From NCBI GenBank assembly GCA_963575745.1, contig CAUYUJ010020170.1, positions 1,462,181 to 1,492,583 on the forward strand: a DNA stretch of 30,403 bases, written 5' to 3'. Of the stretch, positions 9,775 through 18,601 are shown piece by piece (position 1 is the first letter of the stretch; each line of letters opens with the position of its first letter). Below the pieces are notes generated by a model. It was not told the DNA's origin. It did not search any database and saw only the letters and a list, made by a program, of their open reading frames with translations. The stretch is from Prorocentrum cordatum. Lineage: Eukaryota > Sar > Dinophyceae > Prorocentrales > Prorocentraceae. The translations under genes were made by a program, and so were the position numbers.

Positions 9775-10165
9775 CTCTTCCCTCCTCCTCCTCCTCCTCC
9801 TCCTCCTCCTCCTCGCCTCCTCCCTCCTCCCTCCTCGCCTCCTCCTCCTCCTCCTCCTCCTCCTCCTCGTACTCGTACTCCTCCTCCCTCCTCCTCCTCC
9901 TCCTCCTCATCCCTCATCCTCATCCCATCCTCATCCTCATCCCTCTCCTGGCCTCCTCCCTTTCCTCCCCCTCCTCCTCATCCTCCTCCTCCTCCTTCTC
10001 CTCCTCCTCCACCTCCTCCTCCTCCTCCTCCTCCTCCTCCTCGTCTCCTCATCCCCCCTCCTCGTCCTGCCTCTCCTCCTCCTACTCCTGGTCCTCCTCC
10101 CCCTCCTCCTCCTGCTCCTCCTCCTACTCCTACCATTCCTCTTCTCCTCCTCCTCCTCCTCCTCC
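9775..10165. repeat. (CTC)n-rich tract
   Basis: CTC triplets with CCCTCATCC and ACTCGT interruptions, running straight into the CAT/CAG block. Confidence 0.95.
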
Positions 10166-11048
10166 TCATCATCATCATCATCAGCAGCAGCATCATCATC
10201 ATTATCATCGTCGTCAGCATCAGCATCATCATCAGGATCAGCAGCATCAGTATCAGCATCATCTTCATTAGCAGCATCACCATCACCAGCATCAGCATAA
10301 CCATCAGCAGCAGCATCATCAGCATCATCAGCAGCAGCAGGATCTGTATCTGCATCCGCAGCAGCAGCACCACCATCACGAGCATCATCATAATCAGACT
10401 CATAACCGTCAGCGTCATCAGCATCAGCATCAGCATCAACATCAGCATCATCAGAATCAGTAGTATTATCATCCTGCTGATGAGAACAAGCATCGTCATC
10501 GTCATCACAGTCATCGCCATCGTCATCAGCATCATCATAACCGCCATCGTCGTCAACATCATCACCAGCAGCATGACTAGCAGTATCAGTATCAGTATTA
10601 CCACACTCACCATCACCAGCATAATCAGCATCATCACCGTGATCGTCGTCGTCGTCACCAGCATCAGCAGCATCAGCACCATGCCATTATCAGCATCAGC
10701 AGCAGCATCATCAGCATCGTCATCGTCATCGTCATCAGCAGCATCAGCAGCGGCATCGTCATCAGCATCAGCATCGTCATGATCGCCATCGTCGTCTTCG
10801 TTGTTACCGTGATCCTTCGTACTTTGAGCATTACCATCATCATCAGCATCAGCATCGTTGTCGTCAATCGCATCATCGCCATCGTGGTTATCATCATTGT
10901 AATCGTCAGCATCGTCATCAGCATCATCATCAGCAGCATCATCGTCAGTACCAGCATCGCCATCATCAGCAGCACTAGCATCCTCATCAGCATCGACATC
11001 ATAGCATCAGCGCCATCCTCCTCCTACATCATCATCAGCATCATCACG
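10166..11048. repeat. Compound CAT/CAG/CGT triplet array
   Basis: About 880 bp of intermingled CAT, CAG, CGT, CAC and CCA triplets. The phase is kept through almost the whole block, so several frames stay open (Ser/Ile-rich on plus, Met/Leu- and Asp-rich on minus). The variety of triplets points to an old, mutated array. I find no gene here. Confidence 0.93.
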
Positions 11049-11199
11049 AGCGTGGTGCCGACGAGTCCACTCGGCGGCGCGGGGACCTCTGCGGCGACTT
11101 CGAGGGCGCATGGGGGCAGGCCGCCCAGGCCTGCCTCAGCAGCTCGTACCTCCCGCCCTGAAGCGCCACGTGGTTGTCTCCGCTCCTCGGCGGCACAGG

Positions 11200-11352
11200 A
11201 CGGGCGAGCGGGCACTGGCTTGGGGATACTTTGTGAGCGGGCAGTGCGCTGACTGCGCCATGCCCGACACCGTCAGCCACTGCGTCTCGTGCCGCCCGCG
11301 CTGCGAGGCGGGCCGCTCCGCCGCAGGGTCGGGGGGGGCGGGATGGGCTCGA
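11200..11352 (+). pseudogene. Retrotransposon zinc-knuckle remnant (LINE-like)
   Basis: The frame opened near 11110 contains a C-x2-C-x7-H-x3-C pattern in QCADCAMPDTVSHCVSC (about 11242-11292). This fits the CxxC...DTxxHxxxxC segment found C-terminal to the reverse transcriptase in dinoflagellate LINE-type elements. I see no reverse transcriptase or RNase H motif around it, and the frame soon becomes compositionally unremarkable. It is best read as a short decayed fragment. The family assignment rests on one motif. Confidence 0.35.
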
Positions 11353-12151
11353 GGCTTGCCGTGCTGTCGGCGACCCTCTGCTGCAGGACCTCTGCCCTGC
11401 CCTCGCGGCCACAGCGGCTCCCAGCGAGGCTGCCTGCGAGCGTTCGTGGGCGATCAGGAAGTGCCCGTTGGCAGATGCGCGTTTCTCGCAGATCGTTCCG
11501 TCGCTGGTGGGCGGGTCCGCCTCCACCTCCTCCGTGACCTCCCTCCCTCAGCGGGCGGGCTGAGGAGTCGTCCAATGGGACCCCGTTGTGGGCGTCCTTC
11601 GCATGATCGTCGGCTCGGTCCCTGCCGGGATGCCGCAGTCGGCAGTTTGCGCCAAGCACCAGTGCTTTTGTACACAGGTAATTGTTCTTCTAATTTGGGG
11701 TTGGCCAGGAGCGGGGTGGCTGAAGCGAGCAAGTCCTCGTCTCCGTCCGCGGGCTCCCGGCGGACACTCCACCGGCAAAGCCAGGCCTGCGCGGGCCTGG
11801 TCAATAAAAGTCGCACGCGCACGCAATGCGGGATGCGCGTGAACACGACCCCCGGTCATTTATTAATCGTCATCCTCCACTAGTCGAGTAGCCCACCACC
11901 GTACGCTGAGTGGGATGCTTGGCCTCAATGGCCAGGCCGACCAGGCGGCAGAGCTGGGGAGCGCGCCTCCTCGGCGCGTCGGCCTCCCTCGCCGCCGAGC
12001 TCGAGCATCGGCTCGCGAGGACGAGGTGTTTTTTTTTGTTGGGAAGCCGCCCGAGCGCGGCGGACTTGCCACGGCAGCCCGCTGTTCGCCGGATGGCCGC
12101 GCAGATCGCCCACGAATTCGTCGCGGCCGCCCTGAATCAGTGGCAGTGTGT

Positions 12152-12163
12152 GTGTGTGTGTGC
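12152..12163. repeat. (GT)n run
   Basis: Short GT dinucleotide run in otherwise unique sequence. Confidence 0.8.
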
Positions 12164-12179
12164 TGCTTGCGATGTGTGG

Positions 12180-12433
12180 CGGCTCCCGTGGCCGCCCTCG
12201 ATCGCAAACAGGGCCGCTTGCAAGATTGGCAGTCCAGTTCTGTGCGTCTGGAAGCCCGCCTGGGCTCCCACGACGTTGAATGGTGTGAGCTCTCGACAAA
12301 ACCAGGAGCTCCAGTGGGCGAGACCTTGCTGTGTTGTACGCAGTGCTCCATGTACGCGGCTAGCACGCCTGCTGGTCCCCCGACGGAACGCTTGGGTGGA
12401 GCTGGCCGTTATCCCGGAAAGCATTCAAAGTAG
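12180..12433 (+). pseudogene. Possible retrotransposon C-terminal tail remnant
   Basis: One frame ends with LLCCTQCSMYAASTPAG followed by GAGRYPGKHSK and a stop at 12431-12433. The CxxC-x-YA pattern and a G-R-x-P end resemble the C-terminal zinc ribbon tail I associate with dinoflagellate RNase H-LINEs (compare FCVRCGG in the element at 19662-20796). It could be part of the same old insertion as 11200-11352. Support is weak. Confidence 0.25.
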
Positions 12434-12520
12434 CGGTGCCTATCTCTGCATAGTACCGCACCAGGCACCGTCATTCGTTTTGGCCCGTCGGGCCAAAGTC
12501 GCAGGGGGGAAACAGAACAG

Positions 12521-12525
12521 CATCG

Positions 12526-12569
<44 letters not shown>

Positions 12570-12950
12570 AGCATCATCATCAGCAGCAGCAGCATCATCA
12601 TGATCAGTATCATCAGCATCATCCTCATCTTCATTATCCTCATCGGCATCGTTATCGTCATCGTCATCACCACCATCTTCATGATCATCGTCATCATCAT
12701 CATCATCACCATCATCATCAGCATCATCATTCTCGCCAGCATAACCATCATCATCATCAGCAACATCACAATCATCATCATAATTAGCAATAGTAGCCGA
12801 GTCAGCATTATCGTCATTGCCGGCAGCATCATCATCATCAGCATCATGATTAGCATGGTCAGCATCACCATCATCATCAGCAGCATAATCACCGTCGTCA
12901 TCACCATCATCGTCATCATCGGCCACATCAGCATCATCATCGTGCCGTGC
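12521..12950. repeat. CAT/CAG triplet array
   Basis: Starts with an almost perfect (CAT)n run and degrades to CAT/CAG/CGT mixtures. The minus-strand Asp-rich ORF (12471-12926) is a by-product. Confidence 0.95.
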
Positions 12951-13002
12951 ACGCCACTGACAACTAAGCGTGCGGCCAGACTGTTGCCCCCCAGGTACGG
13001 TC

Positions 13003-13112
13003 GATCATCATCATCAACATCATGATCATCATGTTCATCAGCATCGTCATCACCAGCATCATCATCATCAGTATCACCATCGTCATCAGCACCATCATCA
13101 TCACCATCAGCC
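13003..13112. repeat. CAT/CAC triplet array
   Basis: A second CAT/CAC-rich block, separated from the first by about 50 bp of non-repetitive sequence. Confidence 0.93.
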
Positions 13113-14635
13113 CTCCCCTTTCCTCCTCCTAATCCCCCTCTCCCTCCTGGATGGCAGGTTAGCTGGCTGGTGGGGTAGGCGGTTGTTTTGCTTGGCGGGT
13201 TCGCCGAGAAAGAGGGGCGGACACGAAAACAGAAGGGATAGCACCGTGGGCTGTTCTGTGATGGATCGTGGCTGCACACAGGCAGAAGCCTTGCAGTGGC
13301 TGCGCGAGCGCTGACCCAGAGCGCTTGCGAAGAGGGATGGGGGCCTCGGGGGCACGGAACTGTTCACTGCGCTTGCAGTAAAGGGTAGGCTTGGGCGGCG
13401 CGGACTCCCGCCGCGGACCCGTCGTTGCTCCGACGGAGCACCAGCACGCCACGGCAGTGCGATCCAGTGGCGGTAATGCACTCCTCCCGGGCCCAGGGGA
13501 TCGCACGCAGGGGAGAGCTCGCACGCTCACCTGACGAGAAGGTGTGCAGCTCCGTCGGGCAATGGGTGCGTGAGCTCAGGTACAGCGCCCGCTGCTGCAG
13601 TACAGGCCAATCGGGCGCGCCGTGTCACAACGTGAAGCGTCCTGGATATTCCCGCCGTTCGCGCGCATCAGATCTTGAGAAATAGCTGGGCACCCTTGGC
13701 GCGAAGCAGCATCAGAATTGATTGCGCGCTGCGACAGAATCGCCCACACCTCGCGCGACTCGACGTCACGAAGCGAGCCCCGAACAAAGGCCACTGCTGG
13801 CGCTCCCGCACAACCACCGCACGACGGATCAAGCATTGCTCAAATCGTGTCGCCTGGTCGCTCCTCACCCCCCTCACCATCCTCGTTCTATTTGCTGCTT
13901 TCCTCGTATTCCCTCTCCTCCAGGTTCTCCGCTTCTCACTTATCATATCGGTGACCGTTCCTTGTCTAATCGCCGTAGCTGACTCACTCATTCTCGTCGT
14001 CGTAGTCCTCGTCGTCGTCGTTACCCTCCTCGTCCCCGCCGCAGTCTCCCCTTAATCCCGTCTTACCTGTCGACTCAAAATGGCCTGCCCTTCACGCGCT
14101 TCGACGTCCCACAGGGAACCATGGCTGATGCCTCGGGTGGCGCGTCCGCATTCCGCACGTCGGGTCCAGCACCGCTGATGTCGTGTATCGTGTCCTTGCT
14201 CCTACCCGTGTTGTCCGACTCCACCTTCGTTGTTCTTCATTCGTTTGCACGCGCAAGAACAATCTTTCTCATCGTATTGCGCGCTGCCCCAGGGGGGCCA
14301 TTCTTCTGGTGTCTCGACTCTCCATCGAGATCCCCGAAAGGAGCTAAGCGGGCGCGCCCCAACTAACGCCCGCCCCAGCCAGTGCAACCCCATGCCGCGT
14401 GCTTGGCCGAGCACCGCTCGATTTCGTTGGATGTTTGCAGCGGGGAGTTCGCGCCAAGTGCTGTTCGAGATTGGATCTCGTCATTTCCCTGTCGGCCCCG
14501 TCAGGCCAACCCGAGTCCCGCAAACCCGAGTCTCACGTCTCCCCGACTCTGGATCGGCCATTATTCGAAGAGCTTCGCCTTCATCTCAATATATCGACGA
14601 AGAAAGAAAGGCATAAACACAAATGTTTGACGGCC
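13113..14635. other. Unassigned sequence
   Basis: About 1.5 kb of mostly unique, moderately GC-rich DNA. Several overlapping ORFs of 80-130 codons exist on both strands. None has a domain, Cys pattern or codon bias that I can defend. A short GTC/CTC triplet run lies near 14000-14030. Confidence 0.4.
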
Positions 14636-14637
14636 CA

Positions 14638-14740
14638 CGCGGATGTTTTGGATCTGCGCATCTGCGCTGACCCCCCTGGCGGCGCCTGCGGCGCCGCTCG
14701 CTCCGCGCGCCAGGGAGGGGTGTCCCGCGCGGACCTCCAC
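14638..14740. mobile_element. GGCGCC-core element, partial copy
   Basis: GGATGTTTTGGATCTGCGC near 14641 resembles GGATGTCTTGGATCGGCGCC, the arm of the foldback at 16056-16216. It is followed by the GGCGGCGCC...GGCGCCGC palindrome (14678-14697) and CTCCGCGCGCCAGG, as at 6936-6979. Only one arm is well preserved. Confidence 0.5.
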
Positions 14741-15324
14741 AGGTCCATGCTCACGCCGCTTCTCCCTGCTCCGCTTCGAGGAGCTCCGCCCTCCTCTCAG
14801 CAGGCCCGCGCTGGCCCCAGCAGCCGCTCTGCCGAGTCGCCGCGGAGCGCGCCGCGCCGTTTTTCCTGGGAGGCCCCCCCGCGCGCGCCCCGGGCCCATG
14901 GAGGTCCTGGTCGAGGGCTCGGGCGACCTGCCCGCCGGCTCCGTCCTCTCCTCGGGTGCTGCCAGAGGGGGGCCCGGGCCCAGGCTTCCTTGCCCCGCCA
15001 CGCCCGTGCTGACGCGCAACACGTGCCGTGCTCGAGACGTCCACGCGTCAGCATGCTGCGTGGTCGGCTCGGCACGTGTTGGCCCGACGTGTTGGCGAGC
15101 GTGTCGCGCCAGAGCTGCGCGTTCGGTCTGCGTGTCGGGCTCCGTGTGAAGAGGCTGCGGGCTGCGTGCTGCGTGCTGGGGCGGCTACAGGCCCCGCCAG
15201 GAGTCTCCGTTTCGTGAGGGGTCCTCGATCCCCGATCCTCCATCCCCGAGCTCCGATCCTCGATCTCTCGGGTGTGGCCGAAAAGGGGGTCCCTGGCTCA
15301 AGGTGTCCCCAGCAGAGCCCATTT
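14741..15324. other. Unassigned GC-rich sequence
   Basis: GC-rich with local short repeats (GCGTGCTGCGTGCTG near 15165; GATCCTCGATC motifs near 15225-15265). No gene I can support. Confidence 0.4.
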
Positions 15325-15520
15325 CGATCCGATTCGATACCGATTTCGGCCAGCCCGATCCAATCCGATTCCTATGTTCCTTCGACCCTCTTCGGCCCGA
15401 CGCTTGCAGACCGCTGTTGCGCGTCCTGGCGCGGCCGATCCGAGTCGATTCCAACTCCGTGCCGATGCGGCCCGATCCGACTTACATTCCGATTCGATCC
15501 GATTTCACGATTCGATGCTG
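15325..15520. repeat. Degenerate GATTC/GATCC repeat
   Basis: Many irregular copies of CCGATTCGAT and GATCCGA are scattered over about 200 bp. Spacing is irregular, so this is a decayed simple repeat. Confidence 0.5.
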
Positions 15521-15862
15521 GCTGATCCTGCCCCAGCTGATCGCTCCAATTTGTAGCCCCTGGAGCCCTCTGGGCCTCGTGAGAGGTGCTCTGGAGGCCG
15601 TGTGGGCCTCCCCTGGGAATCCTGGGGGCACCTTCGCTGAGATCCGGCTGCTCGAAAATAATTGCACCATCCCGAAACGACTGGAGCCCTGGACCACACC
15701 TTCTTGCGTCGTTGTTCCAGCTGGATTGATCTGTGATGATCCCGAGGCCCGAAGCCCGGCGAACACGCCCGGTGCGAAAAAAATACAGCGCCCAGGTCTC
15801 GGGGCTGTGCCAGGGACACCTCTGGCAACACCCGACCTTCCGTCCGCGCTGGGGGCCTCCAG

Positions 15863-17251
15863 AAGCAGGCGGCCATCGAGCCCAGCGCAGTAATCCGGCT
15901 GCCGCTCTCTCCTGGGGGCGAGGCCTTGCGCGTGGAGCTGCTGTCCCCTGTGGGCTCGAGGTGCTTCCAGCTGACGCCCGGGCAGGAGGTGTACAGCGTG
16001 CCCCTGGAGCTGGCAGACTCGCGGAGCAAGAGACGGCATGAGACTGAATGGTCGCAGTTCTGCACGGACGTCTTGGATCGGCGCCAGGGCCCTTCTGGCG
16101 GCGCCTCCAGCGCGGCGCCTCCGTGCGGAGCGCCTCCGCGCGGAGCGCGCCGGGGGCGGCGCTGGAGGCGCCGCCAGTGGGACCCAGGCGCCGATCCAAG
16201 ACATCCGCGCGGAGCTAGGATGGGCCCGAGGACGGTAGGTTCGCGTCGTGTCGACCGACGGCGATCCCGCCGCCAGCGTTCAACGGTTAGCGCCGCGGGC
16301 GACCCAGAATCGATCGATGTTGAACGATCTGACGTTTCGGACACAGCCGATCGTTCAAGCTTGAACGATCCCCGCGGTGTCAGGAACCACAGCCGCGGTC
16401 GACACGACACGAACCCGCGGTAGACCTTCGACCACAGACGCGCCCGCTGCGCGACCCAGCACGCTTATGCTCAGGGAAAAAATACGCTTAACATTCAATC
16501 GCCGACTCCCCAGACAGTTATTGGGAGAAGATGGGTGCCGCGGGGAAGACGAGCATCCAGAACATACGGCAACAGGCATGGGGGGGCTTTCGGATGTGTG
16601 TCTGTCTGTTTGCGCGTGCTCTTGGGCCCCTTCACGCATGCCGTGTCTCTGCTCCTCGGCCCGACGCCAGCGGTGGCCAGGAGGTCACCCTGCAGCTTCG
16701 GGTGCGGGACGTCTCCGGGAGGGGGCCGCCGCGGCTGGGGGGCCCGAGCGGCAACGGCGGCGTGGAGGAGCGGGCGGGGTCGCCCAAGCGCAGGCTCCAG
16801 ACGGCCCTCTCGATGAGAACCTATCTCGGCGGCGCGCACGGGGGGCAGAGGCAGAGGAGCTGGGCCTCCCAGAGGGGGTCCGAGCGGACGGGGTCGGAGG
16901 ATCGCGCCGCGACGGCGGTGCATCGGCGATGCAGCCCGGTGTGGAGCCCGAGTTTCGCCACCTTGGAGTCGCCGCTGCATCGGCGAGGCGGCGCGATCTT
17001 CGGGCCCATCCACTTGGACCCCATCTAGGAGGCCCCTAGAAGAGGCGGGCCTTCTCAGACGGCTCGGAAGGTCTCCGGTCTTCGGAGAAGACCTGCTCCT
17101 TTTCACTTCCCCCCTTTGCGCGCCGCAGACCTATCTGGATGACCACGACGTCCTGGTGCAGATGCAGGAGCTGCTCCAGGACGTGATGGCCCAGCGCCCC
17201 AGCGACCCGGTGGAATTCATGATCCAGCGTTTGGAGGAGGCGTGCTTGTGA
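15863..17251 (+). CDS. 3' part of a gene ending in an RIIa/Dpy-30-like segment (three exons)
   Basis: Proposed exons are 15863-15988, 16684-16818 and 17129-17251 (42, 45 and 40 codons plus TGA). Joined, they give one frame with no stop. Exon 1 holds hydrophobic/polar alternation (AVIRLPLSPGGEALRVELLS) that continues across the junction as CFQLTPGQE then VTLQLRVRDVSG, suggesting a beta-rich domain. Exon 2 has a Gly/Pro-rich linker and then a helix (RRLQTALSMR). Exon 3 continues as TYLDDHDVLVQMQELLQDV and MAQRPSDPVEFMIQRLEEA, matching the YL...L...LL...RPxDPxxFxxxxL pattern of RIIa/Dpy-30-type dimerisation-docking helices, common in ciliary and signalling scaffold proteins. The 5' end is unknown; CCTCCAG just before 15863 is the assumed acceptor, and a longer exon 1 or further upstream exons are likely. 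Intron 1 is GT-AG. Intron 2 lacks an obvious GT donor. Function beyond the C-terminal domain is unknown. Confidence 0.6.
16056..16216. mobile_element. Foldback element nested in intron 1
   Basis: Long inverted arms of about 55-60 nt: the left arm includes GTCTTGGATCGGCGCC (16071-16086) and the right arm its exact complement (16187-16202). Both arms continue inward through CTGGCGGCGCCTCCAGCGC and its complement. No coding capacity. Related single-arm sequences lie at 6936-6979 and 14638-14740. Confidence 0.8.
16233..16423. mobile_element. TIR element nested in intron 1, GGTTCGCGTCGTG family
   Basis: GGTTCGCGTCGTGTCGACCG (16238-16257) pairs with CGGTCGACACGACACGAACC (16396-16415) at 19 of 20 positions. 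CGGTAG occurs as a direct repeat at both outer ends (16233-16238 and 16418-16423). The interior has a second hairpin, with TTGAACGATC twice and GATCGTTCAA once between 16319 and 16370. The left 80 bp recurs at 30323-30403. From GTAGG to the final GGTAG the element would also obey GT...AG. Confidence 0.8.
16472..16640 (+). repeat. Dispersed repeat R3, diverged copy (parts A and B)
   Basis: CAGGGAAAAAATACGC, CAATCGCCGACTCCCC, GGAAGACGAGCATCCAGAAC and a TGTGTGTCTGTCTGT...GGGCCCCTTCA segment follow in the same order as at 5330-5500, with many substitutions. It forms the 3' portion of intron 1, so either the inverted right end of that element lies partly inside it or the repeat inserted next to the end. 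Confidence 0.55.
16819..17136 (+). mobile_element. Introner-like foldback element forming intron 2
   Basis: The direct repeat ACCTATCT (16819-16826 and 17129-17136) flanks the insert 16827-17128. Outer inverted repeats share GCGGCGCGCA followed by a G/C run (16827-16863 against 17092-17128). Inner inverted repeats of about 48 nt run from GGGCCTCC through GATCGCGCCGC (16862-16910 against 16988-17036). The core has palindromic GCATCGGCGATGCAGC-type sequence. The body belongs to the GTCGGAGGATCG family seen at 6242-6492 and 7993-8059. Removing 310 nt (one direct repeat plus the insert) keeps the reading frame exactly. The acceptor CCGCAG is good; the matching donor position reads AC, so splicing would be non-canonical. 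Confidence 0.7.
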
Positions 17252-17740
17252 GGCCGCGAATTGGCTGAAGGGGCTGCCAGGTAGGCGGCGGACGTGGTGT
17301 GTGTGTGTGTGACACAGCGCGCATGGAGCTCAGAACGTCAGATCCATCCGCGATGGCCGTTCTTTGGTGACGCTAAAAGGCAGCGTCCAGCGCCTAGGCA
17401 AGTTCAGTCACATCTCTTCGAAGTGATGGTGCGGAACATATGAGAAGGCACCCTTGCTGTAGGAACCCGCGGCTAGCCTTGCGCCGCTCTGCCCCGAACC
17501 AGAAAGCAGGGTCGAATTCCCCTGCTCGTTTGCCCTCCTCGCATGTTGTAAAGCAGATCATGTTTGCCGCCCTTAGCGTCTGACTCTGATTATCTCGAGC
17601 TCTTCGTAGCTTGAGGCTGCCGTGTGATCCTGGGACTCTGATCTCTAGGACGGCTTAGTTCCAGGACCCCTATGTATTTCCTGGTGCTCCAGTCTGGCCA
17701 ACGCTTTTTCTCGTCGGTTTGTCCGTTGCGGCTTGCTTGA
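17252..17740. other. Probable 3' untranslated/intergenic sequence
   Basis: Follows the stop codon at 17249-17251. It contains a short (GT)n run at about 17297-17312 and a small hairpin at 17504-17525 (GCAGGG/CCCTGC). No further gene seen. Confidence 0.45.
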
Positions 17741-17822
17741 AAAAACAGCGAGAGAGTGGAGGGGAGACAGAGAGATAGACCTTAATAAAGATGGTGAGCG
17801 AGAGCGGGAGAGAGAGAGGTAT
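17741..17822. repeat. GAGA-rich purine tract
   Basis: Irregular GA/GAGAGAGAG sequence leading into the CATA/CATG microsatellite. Confidence 0.7.
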
Positions 17823-17829
17823 CACATAT

Positions 17830-18345
17830 AATAGATGCATGTACGTATGTCCCGTGTACAGAGATATATTCTGTGCATGCACATGTACGCATATGCATAC
17901 ACGCATACATGCATGCATGCATGTATGTATACCACATGCCTACATAGATCTATAATGCATATATATTTATACTTATATGCATACAGACATACACACATAC
18001 ATACAACATACATACATACATACATACATACATACATACATACATGCATGCATGCATGCATGCATGCATGTATACATACATACATACATACACACGTGCC
18101 TGCATGCATTCATACATGCATGCATACACGCATATATGAATACATGCATGCATACCTGCATGCATACGTGCATACATGCATACAGACCAGCAAGCACGTA
18201 TATATATATACATGTAAGTAGACATGCATGCATACATGCATGCATGCATACATAAATGCATACATAGAGACATGCATACACTCATACGTACACGCATTAT
18301 TGCGTGCATGCATAAACGCATGCGTACATGACTGCATACACACAC
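17830..18345. repeat. (CATA/CATG)n tetranucleotide microsatellite
   Basis: About 500 bp of CATA and CATG tetranucleotides, with the purest run at about 17990-18100. The Cys/Met/His/Tyr-rich ORFs on both strands are repeat by-products. The self-complementary GCATGC runs could form hairpins. Confidence 0.96.
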
Positions 18346-18424
18346 ACACAAAAGTGCAAACAAACCCGTAAACATAAACATACACGTGTGTGTGCCTGTG
18401 CGTATGCACAAGCCAGCGTTGACC

Positions 18425-18530
18425 CCAAACAGTGTGATGCTAGCAACGTATGCGGTGCAATCGATGTGGAGCAATATATGTGATGCAATATGAGTGGAGC
18501 AGTCTATGTGGTGCAATATCGGAAGTTAGG
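18425..18530. repeat. 15-bp tandem repeat, unit like ATGTGATGCAATCT
   Basis: Six or so imperfect copies (TGTGATGCTAG, TGCGGTGCAATC, TGTGGAGCAATA, TGTGATGCAATA and so on). Related copies occur at 19620-19652 on the far side of the satellite and weakly at 8640-8745. Confidence 0.75.
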
Positions 18531-18601
18531 GGGTGAGATCGCAGTCGAACGGAGACCCCCAACCGGGAAATCGTTTCGTTTCGTTCGTGTCGTGCGTGCG
18601 G

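Larger units (their letters stand above)
15983..16685 (+). mobile_element. Introner-like insertion forming intron 1
   Basis: The direct repeat CAGGAGGT flanks the insert (15983-15990 and 16678-16685). Both ends carry related inverted sequence: GGAGCA...ACGGCATG in the left end (about 16016-16042) pairs with the right end (about 16631-16662) with small gaps. Splicing GT at 15989 to AG at 16683 uses a GT inside the left repeat copy and an AG inside the right copy, removes 695 nt and leaves a single CAGGAGGT in the mRNA. The layout fits a DNA-transposon-like element with an 8-bp target-site duplication that is spliced out as an intron. Other repeats have since accumulated inside it. Confidence 0.6.

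Noticed and set aside
12471-13279. Asp-rich and Met/Leu-rich ORFs on the minus strand
   Set aside because: Pure by-products of CAT/CAG triplet arrays; every in-phase frame is open.
15989-16070. Protein-like continuation of exon 1 (VYSVPLELADSRSKR)
   Set aside because: Initially read as exon, but it lies inside the direct repeat-flanked insert and forms part of its inverted repeat. Joining 15988 to 16684 gives the better continuation.
17490-17530. tRNA-like arm (GCAGGG, TCGAATTC, CCCTGC)
   Set aside because: The loop is 8 nt, and I find no acceptor, D or anticodon stem around it.
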